Assembly: GCA_003133225.1 (NCBI GenBank)
Contig: PKWL01000137.1
Location: forward strand, 1-64,000
DNA from: Janthinobacterium sp.
GTDB taxonomy: Bacteria; Pseudomonadota; Gammaproteobacteria; Burkholderiales; Burkholderiaceae_D
DNA length: 64,000 bases
Direction of reading: 5' to 3'
The notes below the pieces were generated by a model. It did no database searches. It had not been told where the DNA came from and was given only the letters and a program-made list of their open reading frames with translations. Position numbers and translations under genes: made by a program. The number at the start of each line of letters is the position of its first letter. The first letter of the stretch is position 1. Shown piece by piece: positions 7,392 through 16,282 of this stretch.

Positions 7392-8339
7392 TCAATACCC
7401 TTTATTGCGGTTGACGACATCGGCAATCGGCTTGCCGGCTTCAAGATCGCGGATTTTTGCGGCGATCTGCTCGATGCTTTCGCGGCGCAAGGTCAGCGCC
7501 GATATGTGTGGCGTGATGGTGATGCGCGGCTCGCGCCAGAACGGGTGCTGCGCCGGCAGCGGTTCGTTGCGGAACACGTCCAGCGTGGCCGCGGCAATGT
7601 GGCCGGTCTGGATCAAGGTAAGCAGCTCCGACTCGGCCATATGCGCGCCACGGGCGACGTTAATTAGGTAGGCGCCGGGCCGCAGTTTCGACAAATTTTC
7701 GCGGTCGAGAAGATTATTGGTGTCGGGCGTCAAAGGCAGCATGTCTACCAGCACGCGCGTGCCCCGCAAGAATTCGTCCAGCCCGTCCTCACCCGAAAAA
7801 CAGGTTACGCCGGGCGCGCCGGCGCTTTCAGCGCTCCCCTGGGTGCGGTGCCACGCGCGCAGGGGAAAACCGAACGGCGCAAGCGCCTCCAACACGCGGC
7901 GGCCCAGCACGCCCATGCCAAGTAGACCAATCGAAAAATCCGCTTTTTGATGCTGCGGCAAAGGATGCCACTGGGCCCGGCGTGCCTGTGCTTCATACTC
8001 GTCGAAGCGGCGAAAATAGCGCAGCACCGCATGCGTCACGTACTCCGCCATTTGTACGCCCATGCCGGCATCGCCCAGGCGCACAATGGGGATTTGGTGC
8101 GGCAGAAAATCGCCAAACTTGAGCAGGGCGTCGACGCCGGCACCGGTATTGAAAATGGCTTTCACATGCGCCAGTGCGGGCACCATTGCCAGCGGTGGCA
8201 TCCATAGCACCGCGTAGTCGCAGGGGCGATCTTTCCTGCCTTCGCGCCATACTTCAATTTCCGCCTCGGGCAACATCTCGGCGAAGTCCCGAACCCATGG
8301 TTCCGTCATGCCGTCCGATCGGTGTAAAAGAATGCGCAT
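7392..8339 (-). CDS. D-2-hydroxyacid dehydrogenase, glyoxylate/hydroxypyruvate reductase A-like
   Basis: 315 residues from ATG 8339 with an AGAGGGA ribosome site; the 33 upstream in-frame codons overlap liuD and are not needed. D-isomer-specific 2-hydroxyacid dehydrogenase fold of the GhrA type: the NAD(P) Rossmann signature IGLLGMGVLGRRVLEAL near residue 140, then the catalytic Arg in INVARGAHMAE, Glu in RNEPLP and His in ITPHISA. It should reduce glyoxylate or hydroxypyruvate or a related 2-oxoacid. It sits 16 bp after liuD and 1 bp before liuE, so it is part of the leucine operon, which is unusual. It is not a known step of the pathway. Confidence 0.85.
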   Translation of the reverse strand: MRILLHRSDGMTEPWVRDFAEMLPEAEIEVWREGRKDRPCDYAVLWMPPLAMVPALAHVKAIFNTGAGVDALLKFGDFLPHQIPIVRLGDAGMGVQMAEYVTHAVLRYFRRFDEYEAQARRAQWHPLPQHQKADFSIGLLGMGVLGRRVLEALAPFGFPLRAWHRTQGSAESAGAPGVTCFSGEDGLDEFLRGTRVLVDMLPLTPDTNNLLDRENLSKLRPGAYLINVARGAHMAESELLTLIQTGHIAAATLDVFRNEPLPAQHPFWREPRITITPHISALTLRRESIEQIAAKIRDLEAGKPIADVVNRNKGY

Positions 8340-8355
8340 CAGCCCAATCCCTCTT

Positions 8356-10377
8356 TTAAGCGGTTTTGAATGCCAGCAAAGGCGCCCCATCGGCCACTTG
8401 GTCGCCCACCGCATACAAAATTTCATCGACCAGGCCATCGTGCGGCGCGGCGATGGTGTGCTCCATTTTCATCGCTTCCATGATGACCAACGGGTCGCCC
8501 TTCTTGACTTCCTGGCCCTGGCTGACCAAGACCGCCACCACCTTGCCCGGCATCGGCGCGGTCAAGCGCCCGCCCTCGGTCTCCGCTTCGCCGGCATGTG
8601 CCATGGGGTCAAGGTAGTGCAGCGTGTAATGGCTGCCGCCGGTAAACACGTGGAACAGCTCGCCGTCGCGGCGCACCGTGCCGTGCACCGCGCTGGCACC
8701 TAGCTTGATGCTGAGATTGAAGCCATCGTGTTGCATCAGGCTAAGTGGCACCTGGTTCAAAAGCCAGCTGCCGCTGCGGTATTCAAGCGTGCTCACGTAG
8801 GCCTTGGCGTCGCCTGCCTGCACGTAGTCATCCGAAAACGAAAGTTGGCGCACGAGTGCACTATTTAGACGCCAGCCCAGCGCATTGCCCCACGGGTCGG
8901 AAAGGTTGCCGGCAGATTCTTCCTCGGATTTAATCAGCGACACCGCCGCCAGCGCCAGCGCACCCGGTGGCGCGGCTGTTGGCGCCGGAAAGAGCACCTC
9001 TTGATTCCGTTCGATCAGTCCGGTGTCGAGATCGGCGCTGGCAAACGCGTCGCCTTCGATCAGGCGCTTCAAGAAGGCGATATTGGTCGCTAGGCCGACG
9101 ATCTGGTACTCGGACAAGGCTTGCGACATGCGCGTTAGCGCCTCGGCACGGTCGGCGCCCCACACAATCAACTTGGCAATCATCGGGTCGTAAAATGGCG
9201 AGATAGCGTCGCCCGCGCGCACGCCTGAATCGATGCGCACGGCGGCCGGGATGCCGGTGCCGGGCGCTCCGCCCAGTTCGAACGTGACGGCATCGGGGGT
9301 GTGCAGATGGCGCAAGGTTCCAATCGACGGCAAAAATCCCTTTTCCGGATTCTCGGCGTAGATGCGGGCCTCGATGGCGTGGCCGTGTATCATCAATTCC
9401 GATTGTTTTTTCGGCAACGGCTCACCGGCGGCGATGCGCAGCTGCCACTCGACGAGGTCGGTTCCCGTGATCATTTCAGTGACCGGGTGCTCGACCTGCA
9501 GGCGTGTGTTCATCTCCATGAAGTAGAACGAGCCGTCCTGGTTGGCGATGAATTCGACCGTGCCGGCGCCCACGTAACGGACCGCTTTGGCCGCGGCGAC
9601 GGCCGCTTCGCCCATGGCGGCGCGGCGCGCCGAAGGCATGAGAGGCGCCGGCGCCTCCTCCAGCACTTTTTGGTGTCGCCGCTGCACCGAACAATCGCGT
9701 TCAAACAGATAGACGCAATTGCCGTGGGTGTCGGCGAATACCTGAATTTCAATATGGCGGGGGCGCGACAGATATTTTTCAGCCAACACCTTGTCGTCGC
9801 CGAAGGAGTTGATCGCCTCCCGCTTGCAAGAGGCTAGAGCGGCTTTGAAGTCGTTCGAATGCTCGACTACGCGCATGCCCTTGCCGCCGCCGCCGGCCGA
9901 TGCCTTGAGCAGTACCGGATAACCGATCTTGTCGGCTTCCTCGCGCAGGAAATCGGCATCCTGGACGTCCCCGTGGTAACCTGGCACCAAAGGCACGTTG
10001 GCCTTTTCCATCAGCGACTTGGCCGCCGATTTCGAGCCCATCGCCCGCATCGCTGACGCCGGCGGCCCGATGAAGACCAAGCCCGCCTTGGTGCAAGCTT
10101 CGGCAAAATCGCCGTTCTCCGACAGGAAACCGTAACCGGGATGGATCGCTTGCGCGCCCGTGGCGAGCGCGACGGCGATAATTTTGTCGCCGCAAAGATA
10201 GCTTTCCTTGGCCGGCGCCGGCCCAATTAGGATCGCCTCGTCGCATACGGCCACGTGTTTCGCGTTGGCGTCGGCTTCCGAATAAACGGCGACGGTTTTG
10301 ATGCCCATGCGGCGGGCAGTAGCGGCAACGCGGCAAGCGATTTCGCCACGGTTGGCGATCAGGATTTTTGTGAACAT
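8356..10377 (-). CDS. liuD: Methylcrotonyl-CoA carboxylase biotin-containing (alpha) subunit
   Basis: 673 residues. Carries the biotin carboxylase half (FTKILIANRGEIACRV at the N-terminus, HPGYGFLSENGDFAEA, the ATP-grasp glycine loop KASAGGGGKGMRVVE, and EMNTRLQVEHPVTE) for about 450 residues, a linker/BT domain, and a C-terminal biotin carboxyl carrier domain with EAMKMEH, the biotinylated Lys being residue 637. With LiuB it carboxylates 3-methylcrotonyl-CoA in leucine breakdown. The propionyl- and acetyl-CoA carboxylase alternatives are less likely given liuB, liuC and liuE in the same operon. It follows bioB after 69 bp. Confidence 0.93.
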   Translation of the reverse strand: MFTKILIANRGEIACRVAATARRMGIKTVAVYSEADANAKHVAVCDEAILIGPAPAKESYLCGDKIIAVALATGAQAIHPGYGFLSENGDFAEACTKAGLVFIGPPASAMRAMGSKSAAKSLMEKANVPLVPGYHGDVQDADFLREEADKIGYPVLLKASAGGGGKGMRVVEHSNDFKAALASCKREAINSFGDDKVLAEKYLSRPRHIEIQVFADTHGNCVYLFERDCSVQRRHQKVLEEAPAPLMPSARRAAMGEAAVAAAKAVRYVGAGTVEFIANQDGSFYFMEMNTRLQVEHPVTEMITGTDLVEWQLRIAAGEPLPKKQSELMIHGHAIEARIYAENPEKGFLPSIGTLRHLHTPDAVTFELGGAPGTGIPAAVRIDSGVRAGDAISPFYDPMIAKLIVWGADRAEALTRMSQALSEYQIVGLATNIAFLKRLIEGDAFASADLDTGLIERNQEVLFPAPTAAPPGALALAAVSLIKSEEESAGNLSDPWGNALGWRLNSALVRQLSFSDDYVQAGDAKAYVSTLEYRSGSWLLNQVPLSLMQHDGFNLSIKLGASAVHGTVRRDGELFHVFTGGSHYTLHYLDPMAHAGEAETEGGRLTAPMPGKVVAVLVSQGQEVKKGDPLVIMEAMKMEHTIAAPHDGLVDEILYAVGDQVADGAPLLAFKTA

Positions 10378-10446
10378 GTTCTCTCTCTTTTATTTTGCAG
10401 GTGACGGCGCTCTAGGAGTGGAAATGGGATTTCTCGCCCGGCCCGG

Positions 10447-11493
10447 TTAGCCGCCGCAGGTCGCTTTCGGCGCCGCTTCGAGCGTGGTGGCACGCGTTTT
10501 CAGGCCCAGTTTGGCCAACAAGGCGCGGTCATCTGCGGCTTCCGGATTCCCGGTCGTGAGCAGTTTGTCGCCATAAAAAATCGAATTGGCGCCGGCCAGG
10601 AAGCACATTGCCTGCACTGCTTCCCCCATCTGGCGGCGGCCGGCCGACAAGCGTACGCGCGCCTTCGGCATCGTGATGCGCGCCACCGCGATGGTCCTCA
10701 CAAACTCGAACGGATCGAGCGGATCCATGCCATGCAACGGCGTGCCTTCGACCTGCACCAAATGGTTGACTGGCACCGATTCCGGGTACGGATTCAAGTT
10801 CGCCAGCTGCGCGATCAAGCCTGCCCTCTGCAGGCGCGTTTCGCCCATGCCGACGATGCCACCGCAGCACACTTTCAGGCCGGCACTGCGCACGCGGCCC
10901 AGCGTGTCGAGGCGGTCCTGGTAGGCACGGGTCGACACGACGCTGGAGTAAAATTCGGGGGCCGTGTCGAGGTTGTGGTTGTAATAATCGAGGCCGGCGT
11001 TTTTCAGGCGGTCGGCTTGCCCCTCTTCGAGCATGCCCAAGGTGGCGCACGTTTCCAGGCCCAGCGCCTTGACGCCGCGCACCATCTCTTCCACCTTTTC
11101 GATGTCGCGCTCTTTCGGGCTACGCCACGCCGCGCCCATGCAAAAACGGGTCGCGCCGCTGGCTTTGGCCTCGCGCGCCGCGTCGAGCACGGTGTCGATG
11201 GCGAGGATCTTCTTCGCTTCGACTCCGGTGTCATAGCGCGCCGCTTGCGGGCAGTAGCCGCAATCTTCCTCGCAGCCGCCGGTCTTGATCGAGAGCAGCG
11301 TCGCAAGTTCGATGTCGCCCGCTTCGAAGTTGGCGCGGTGCGTCTGCTGCGCCTGGAACATCAGGTCGCAAAACGGAAGATCGAACAGCGCCAGCACATC
11401 GGCCAGCGGCCAGGTCGCTGTTGGCGACAAGGCAACAGCCGCTGCGATCGGATGGAAGGCAAGAGTTTGAGTTTGCGACTCGGTTTGGGACAT
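10447..11493 (-). CDS. bioB: Biotin synthase
   Basis: 348 residues, a radical-SAM enzyme that inserts sulfur into dethiobiotin, the last step of biotin synthesis. The CxxxCxxC cluster motif is C74-C78-C81 ([19 protein letters not shown]); [32 protein letters not shown] and the second-cluster Arg region [19 protein letters not shown] are all intact. The C-terminus ends in KATCGG, a common extension. It lies 24 bp after bioD on the same strand and upstream of liuD, the gene for a protein that must be biotinylated. Confidence 0.96.
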   Translation of the reverse strand: MSQTESQTQTLAFHPIAAAVALSPTATWPLADVLALFDLPFCDLMFQAQQTHRANFEAGDIELATLLSIKTGGCEEDCGYCPQAARYDTGVEAKKILAIDTVLDAAREAKASGATRFCMGAAWRSPKERDIEKVEEMVRGVKALGLETCATLGMLEEGQADRLKNAGLDYYNHNLDTAPEFYSSVVSTRAYQDRLDTLGRVRSAGLKVCCGGIVGMGETRLQRAGLIAQLANLNPYPESVPVNHLVQVEGTPLHGMDPLDPFEFVRTIAVARITMPKARVRLSAGRRQMGEAVQAMCFLAGANSIFYGDKLLTTGNPEAADDRALLAKLGLKTRATTLEAAPKATCGG

Positions 11494-11517
11494 CAGAATT
11501 CCTTCAACGGTTCAGGT

Positions 11518-12303
11518 TTATTGGTGATTTGTCGGCCAGTTCGGCAGACCGGAAAAATTTAAATAGGCGGCGGCGGCCGCTGCCGACGGCGGGGTCAGGC
11601 GCGGTACCCGGCCCAGCAGCGGCGCCGGAAGGTAAAGCAACAGCGTTTCGATGTTTTCGTCGGCAAAATCCATCTCGTCTTCAAGCTCGTTGGCAACCCA
11701 GCCTGCCAGCGCCAAGCCGCGCGCGGCGATCGCTTCAGCCGTTAGCAGGGCATGATTGATGCAGCCCAGGCGCAAACCGACCACCAGCACGACGGGCAGG
11801 CCAAGTTGCGCCGCCAGGTCGGCCGTGTCGAATCCATCAGACAGAGGCAGGCGAAATCCGCCAACCCCTTCGACCACCACCGCATCCGACGCGGCGGCGA
11901 TTTCAGTGTAGGCGGCCAGGATCGGCACCGCTTCGATGATGACGTCTTCTAGAGCGGCAGCGATGTGCGGCGCCGCTGGCGTCTTCAGCATGTAAGGGGT
12001 GGTCAAGGACGGCAGCATGCTGATGTTGGACGCCGCAGCCAGCAGGTCGGCATCGTCATTGTGCCAGACCCGGTCGCGCAGCACGGCGCCGGCTGCCACC
12101 GGCTTCATGCCGCAGGCGCGCACGCCCGTTTGTGCTAACGCGTACAGCATAGCCGAGGCGGTCAGCGTTTTGCCGATGTTGGTGTCGGTGCCAGTGACAA
12201 AACAGGTGAAACGGGACGGCAAGCCAATGGCGGCCGGCGCCGCCGCCACTTCAGTGTCCAAAACAGGATCGCTCGCCGCTCCCAGAATGTCTGCGCAACT
12301 CAT
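11518..12303 (-). CDS. bioD: Dethiobiotin synthetase
   Basis: 261 residues, somewhat longer than the usual 225-240 because of an N-terminal extension of about 30 residues. Converts 7,8-diaminopelargonate, CO2 and ATP to dethiobiotin. The P-loop reads VTGTDTNIGKTLTAS (residues 36-50); VVVEGVGGFRLPLSDGFD and GWVANELEDE match the family. ATG 12303 overlaps the stop of the preceding 46-codon ORF (ATGA), and the ribosome site AAGGAGG lies inside that ORF, so expression is coupled to it. Confidence 0.93.
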   Translation of the reverse strand: MSCADILGAASDPVLDTEVAAAPAAIGLPSRFTCFVTGTDTNIGKTLTASAMLYALAQTGVRACGMKPVAAGAVLRDRVWHNDDADLLAAASNISMLPSLTTPYMLKTPAAPHIAAALEDVIIEAVPILAAYTEIAAASDAVVVEGVGGFRLPLSDGFDTADLAAQLGLPVVLVVGLRLGCINHALLTAEAIAARGLALAGWVANELEDEMDFADENIETLLLYLPAPLLGRVPRLTPPSAAAAAAYLNFSGLPNWPTNHQ

Positions 12304-12440
12304 GGCGCCTCCTTTTTCAGGTCGTTCACCGCACCCAGCGCCACTGGCTGGCGCGCGGCGGCCGCCAAACGTGCTGCCGTAACGGCAAGGCGGAGTTCGC
12401 CGCAGAAGCGTGGGTCATGGCGTTTCGTGACTGGTTTCAT
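12300..12440 (-). CDS. 46-aa ORF coupled to bioA and bioD (unrecognised)
   Basis: An unbroken 46-codon frame starts 2 bp after the bioA stop (TGAATATG) and ends in a 4-bp ATGA overlap with bioD, so it fills the gap exactly. It has no strong ribosome site of its own. The product begins MKPVTKRHDPRFCGELRL, is basic and has an Ala-rich central stretch. No family is recognised. It occupies the place where bioF stands in many betaproteobacterial bioAFDB operons, but it does not visibly resemble 8-amino-7-oxononanoate synthase. It may be a coupling leader for bioD, a genuine small protein, or a scar left by loss of bioF. Confidence 0.45.
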   Translation of the reverse strand: MKPVTKRHDPRFCGELRLAVTAARLAAAARQPVALGAVNDLKKEAP

Positions 12441-12442
12441 AT

Positions 12443-13795
12443 TCAGGTACCCAGCACTTGTTCAAACACGTCGAGAGTGCGGGCCGCGAGGCCGTCGCTT
12501 TCTTCGTCGCTCAAAATATATGGCGGCATCATGTAGACGGTGCCTCCGATCGGACGCATCAGCAATTCATGATCGAGGGCGCGGGCAAAAAAGCGGCGCG
12601 AAAAATCGGCGCCGGCGGCCGGGTCGGGCAGCACCGTGTCGAAGGCCCAGATCATGCCGCGCTGGCGGAAGTGGCGCACCCGTTCGTGATTTGCAAGCGG
12701 CGCCAGGGCCGCGGTCAGGCGCTGCGCGCGCACTAGGTTGGTGCGTAGCACGTCGTCCTCCGCGAAGATGGCGAGGGTGGCCAGCGCTGCGCGGCAGGCT
12801 AGCGGGTTGCCGGTGTAGGAATGCGAATGCAAAAAGGCGCGTGTGACGTCGGGGCTGTAGAACGCCTGATAAACCTGTTCGCGCGTCATCACCAAAGACA
12901 ATGGCAGGTAACCGCCGCTGATGCCTTTTGACAGGCACAGGAAATCCGGCCAGATGCCGGCCTGTTCGCAGGCGAAGAAAGTACCGGTACGGCCGCAGCC
13001 GACGGCAATTTCGTCGAGGATCATGTGAACCTGATGGCGGTCGCACAGTTCGCGCACCAGGGTCAGATACAGCGGGTCGTGCATGGCCATGCCGCCCGCG
13101 CATTGCACCAAAGGTTCGATGATGATGGCGGCGATGTGCTGGGCGCGCTCGCCGAACAGGCGCGCGACATCGGCGGCGGCGCGGCGCGCCACGTCCTGCG
13201 CCGTTTCGCCCTCCAGCGCGGTGCGCGCATCGGGCGTGGCCACCACGTGCGCTGCCCGCAGCAGCGGGCCGTAGGCGTCTTTGAACAGGGCCACGTCGGT
13301 CACGGCCAAGGCGCCGATCGTCTCGCCGTGATAGCTGCCCTTGAGGCAAACGAATTCCTGTTTGGCGCTTTGGCCGCCGTTGCGCCAGGCGTGAAAACTC
13401 ATTTTCAGCGCAATTTCGACGGCGGAGGCGCCATCGGAGGCGTAAAAGCAATGGCCCAGGGCGTGTCCGGTCAACTGCGATAATTGTTCCGACAGACAAA
13501 TTACCGGCTCGTGAGTGAAGCCGGCCAGCATGGCGTGTTCAAGCCGGTCCAGTTGGTCTTTGAGGGCCGCGTTGATGCGCGCATTGGCGTGGCCAAACAG
13601 GTTGACCCACCAGGAGCTGATCGCGTCGAGATAGCGTCGTCCTTCATGGTCGTACAGCCAGGCGCCGCGGCCATGACTGACAGGGATCAGCGGCGTGTTT
13701 TCATGGTGCTGCATTTGAGTGCACGGGTGCCAGACGCTACGCAAGCTCCGTTCGACCCAGGCAGATTGCTCATTTGACTCAGGAATTAAATTCAA
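12443..13795 (-). CDS. bioA: Adenosylmethionine-8-amino-7-oxononanoate aminotransferase
   Basis: 450 residues, a class III PLP aminotransferase making 7,8-diaminopelargonate from KAPA with SAM as amino donor. Diagnostic motifs: SVWHPCTQMQHHEN near residue 20 (BioA substrate loop), RYLDAISSWWVNLFGHA, FYASDGASAVEIALKM, the PLP-Asp region ILDEIAVGCGRTGTFFACEQ, the Schiff-base Lys in LCLSKGISGGYLPLS, and HSHSYTGNPLACRAA. It begins 13 bp after liuC on the same strand, which places the biotin genes inside the liu operon. bioF, which supplies its substrate, is not in this window. Confidence 0.95.
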   Translation of the reverse strand: MNLIPESNEQSAWVERSLRSVWHPCTQMQHHENTPLIPVSHGRGAWLYDHEGRRYLDAISSWWVNLFGHANARINAALKDQLDRLEHAMLAGFTHEPVICLSEQLSQLTGHALGHCFYASDGASAVEIALKMSFHAWRNGGQSAKQEFVCLKGSYHGETIGALAVTDVALFKDAYGPLLRAAHVVATPDARTALEGETAQDVARRAAADVARLFGERAQHIAAIIIEPLVQCAGGMAMHDPLYLTLVRELCDRHQVHMILDEIAVGCGRTGTFFACEQAGIWPDFLCLSKGISGGYLPLSLVMTREQVYQAFYSPDVTRAFLHSHSYTGNPLACRAALATLAIFAEDDVLRTNLVRAQRLTAALAPLANHERVRHFRQRGMIWAFDTVLPDPAAGADFSRRFFARALDHELLMRPIGGTVYMMPPYILSDEESDGLAARTLDVFEQVLGT

Positions 13796-13808
13796 AACCG
13801 CTCCAGAT

Positions 13809-14594
13809 TTAATTTAACCAGTTTGGCTTGCGCTTCTCGAGGAAGGACTGCACGCCTTCGCGGCCCTGCTCGGACGCGCGGATGTGCGCGATGCGCTCGG
13901 CCGTGTCGGCCAGCAAAGCGTCGGTAACGGGTTGGCCCACCACCTCGCGCACCAGCATTTTCGCATGCTGTACAGCATGCGGGCTATTCGTGACCAGGGC
14001 CTTGACGATCTCCGCCACCTTGGCGTCGAGTGTTTCGGCGGGCACGACTTCATGGACAAAACCCATGCGCTGCGCTTGTTGCGCGGAAAAACGTTCCGCC
14101 GTCAGGAAGTAACGGCGGGCGCCATTTTCGCCCATCGCCTTGATGACATAGGGCGAAATAGTGGCCGGAATCAGGCCAAGTTTGACTTCGCTTAGGCAGA
14201 AATTGACTCCTTCGGCGGCCACGGCAATGTCGCATGCGGCCACCAGTCCCATGCCACCGGCATAGCAATCGCCCTGAACTTTTGCGATCACCGGTTTCGG
14301 GCACAGATAGATCGTGCGCAGCATTTCGGCCAGCTGCAAGGCGTCGGCATTGTTTTCGGCGTGCGAATAAGAGGCCATTTTTTTCATCCAGTTCAAGTCG
14401 GCGCCGGCGCAAAAAGACGGCCCGTTCGCCGCCAGCACGATGGCCCGCACCTCGGCGCTGCGACCCAGAGAGTCAAAGGCCAGATTGATCTCGGTGATAC
14501 TGTGTTCGTTGAAGGCATTGCGCACGTCAGGGCGGTCGAGCGTGACCGTGGCGAGCTTGCCGTCAATGGCCAGCGTTAGCGTATGAAATTGCAT
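13809..14594 (-). CDS. liuC: Methylglutaconyl-CoA hydratase (enoyl-CoA hydratase family)
   Basis: 261 residues from ATG 14594 (MQFHTLTLAIDG), with GGGAGA as ribosome site; the same frame stays open far upstream inside liuB, but that extension is not real. Crotonase fold: the oxyanion-hole segments FCAGADLNWMKKM and GDCYAGGMGLVAACDI are present, and SEVKLGLIPATISPYV carries the catalytic Glu region. Hydrates 3-methylglutaconyl-CoA to HMG-CoA. Placement 14 bp after liuB identifies the leucine role; other enoyl-CoA hydratase activity cannot be excluded. Confidence 0.9.
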   Translation of the reverse strand: MQFHTLTLAIDGKLATVTLDRPDVRNAFNEHSITEINLAFDSLGRSAEVRAIVLAANGPSFCAGADLNWMKKMASYSHAENNADALQLAEMLRTIYLCPKPVIAKVQGDCYAGGMGLVAACDIAVAAEGVNFCLSEVKLGLIPATISPYVIKAMGENGARRYFLTAERFSAQQAQRMGFVHEVVPAETLDAKVAEIVKALVTNSPHAVQHAKMLVREVVGQPVTDALLADTAERIAHIRASEQGREGVQSFLEKRKPNWLN

Positions 14595-14608
14595 GAAGCG
14601 TCTCCCGG

Positions 14609-16231
14609 TTACATGCGAAAGAGGCCGAACTTGGTCTCGGCGATCTCCGCGTTGAGGGCGGCGGACAGGCCCAGCCCGAGTACCATGCGCGTATCGGCCG
14701 GGTCGATCACGCCGTCGTCCCATAGGCGCGCACTGGCGTAATAAGGGTGGCCTTGATGTTCGTACTGGTCCTTGATCGGCTGCTTGAATGCGTCTTCCTC
14801 GGCGGCCGACCAAGCGCCGCCCTTGGCCTCGATGCCGTCGCGCCGGACGGTGGCCAGCACGCTTGAAGCCTGGTCGCCACCCATCACCGAGATGCGCGCG
14901 TTCGGCCACATCCACAGAAAACGGGGCGAGAAGGCGCGCCCGCACATGCCGTAGTTGCCGGCGCCGAAGCTGCCACCGATGATGACGGTGAATTTCGGCA
15001 CAGCGGCGGTGGCGACCGCGGTTACCATCTTGGCGCCATTGCGCGCGATGCCTTCGTTTTCGTACTTTCGCCCGACCATGAAGCCGGTGATGTTTTGCAG
15101 GAAAACGAGCGGGATTTTGCGCTGACAGCACAATTCAATGAAATGGGCGCCCTTTAGGGCCGATTCGGAAAAAAGGATGCCGTTGTTGGCGATGATGCCG
15201 ATCTTGACACCATAAATATGAGCGAAGCCGCAAATTAATGTCGTGCCGTAGCGCGCCTTAAATTCGTCGAAGTCGCTGGCGTCGACGATGCGGGCGATGA
15301 CCTCGCGCACGTCGAATGGCTTGCGGGTGTCGACGGGGATCACGCCGTACAATTCTTGGGGTGCATATTTAGGTTCGGTCGATGCGCGCAGCGCCACCTG
15401 TTGCCGCTTGCGCCGGTTCAGGTTGGAGACGATGGTGCGGGCCAAGGACAGCGCATGCAAATCGTTTTGCGCCAAATGATCGGCCACGCCCGACAGTCGG
15501 GTATGGACATCGCCGCCGCCTAGGTCTTCGGCCGTGACCACTTCACCGGTGGCCGCCTTCACCAGTGGTGGGCCACCGAGGAAAATTGTCCCTTGGTCCT
15601 TGACGATGATCGATTCGTCGCTCATGGCCGGCACATAGGCGCCGCCCGCGGTGCAAGAGCCCATCACGACCGCGATTTGCGGAATGCCCTTGGCCGACAG
15701 ATTGGCCTGGTTGTAGAAGATGCGGCCGAAGTGTTCGCGATCGGGAAACACGTCGTCCTGGTTGGGCAAATTGGCGCCGCCGGAATCGACCAGATAGATG
15801 CAAGGTAGGTTGTTCTGATCGGCGATTTCCTGGGCGCGCAAATGTTTTTTCACCGTCATCGGGTAATAGGTGCCCCCCTTGACGGTGGCGTCGTTGCACA
15901 CAATCACGCATTCCTGGCCAGCCACGCGGCCGATGCCGGTGATGACGCCGGCTGCCGGCGCGGCATCGACACCATTGCCATCCTTGTACATGTCGAATGC
16001 GGCCATTTGCGAAAATTCGAGGAACGGCGTGCCCGGATCGAGCAGCATCTGGACCCGGTCGCGCGGCAGCAGTTTGCCGCGGGCGACGTGTTTGGCGCTG
16101 GCCGCGGCGCCGCCGCCGAGGGCGACTTGGGCGACTTTGTCGCGCAGATCGTCGACGATCAGTTGCATAGCCGCCGCATTGGCTTTGAAATCTTCGTTGC
16201 GCGGATTGAGTTTGCTTTCGATTTGCGGCAT
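14609..16231 (-). CDS. liuB: Methylcrotonyl-CoA carboxylase carboxyltransferase (beta) subunit
   Basis: 540 residues with two crotonase-like carboxyltransferase halves. Signatures: [59 protein letters not shown] in the N-half and [20 protein letters not shown] plus [20 protein letters not shown] in the C-half. It transfers carboxyl from biotin on LiuD to 3-methylcrotonyl-CoA. It is the first enzyme gene of this arm, 51 bp downstream of ychJ. A LiuR-like box lies about 200 bp upstream, inside ychJ, so the liu promoter is probably within that gene. Confidence 0.95.
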   Translation of the reverse strand: MPQIESKLNPRNEDFKANAAAMQLIVDDLRDKVAQVALGGGAAASAKHVARGKLLPRDRVQMLLDPGTPFLEFSQMAAFDMYKDGNGVDAAPAAGVITGIGRVAGQECVIVCNDATVKGGTYYPMTVKKHLRAQEIADQNNLPCIYLVDSGGANLPNQDDVFPDREHFGRIFYNQANLSAKGIPQIAVVMGSCTAGGAYVPAMSDESIIVKDQGTIFLGGPPLVKAATGEVVTAEDLGGGDVHTRLSGVADHLAQNDLHALSLARTIVSNLNRRKRQQVALRASTEPKYAPQELYGVIPVDTRKPFDVREVIARIVDASDFDEFKARYGTTLICGFAHIYGVKIGIIANNGILFSESALKGAHFIELCCQRKIPLVFLQNITGFMVGRKYENEGIARNGAKMVTAVATAAVPKFTVIIGGSFGAGNYGMCGRAFSPRFLWMWPNARISVMGGDQASSVLATVRRDGIEAKGGAWSAAEEDAFKQPIKDQYEHQGHPYYASARLWDDGVIDPADTRMVLGLGLSAALNAEIAETKFGLFRM

Positions 16232-16282
16232 TGCTGATCCTTTTTTATCGCGTTGGCTCTGGCTGCACGGGTGGGCACGGCC

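Noticed and set aside
12567-13499. 310-codon frame on the minus strand across bioA
   Set aside because: Arg-rich shadow of bioA in another frame, with no recognisable domain.
13809-15131. A 440-codon leftward frame starting inside liuB
   Set aside because: Only the last 261 codons (from 14594) are liuC. The first part is the complementary frame of liuB with Arg/His-rich, non-conserved sequence, and a good ribosome site precedes 14594.
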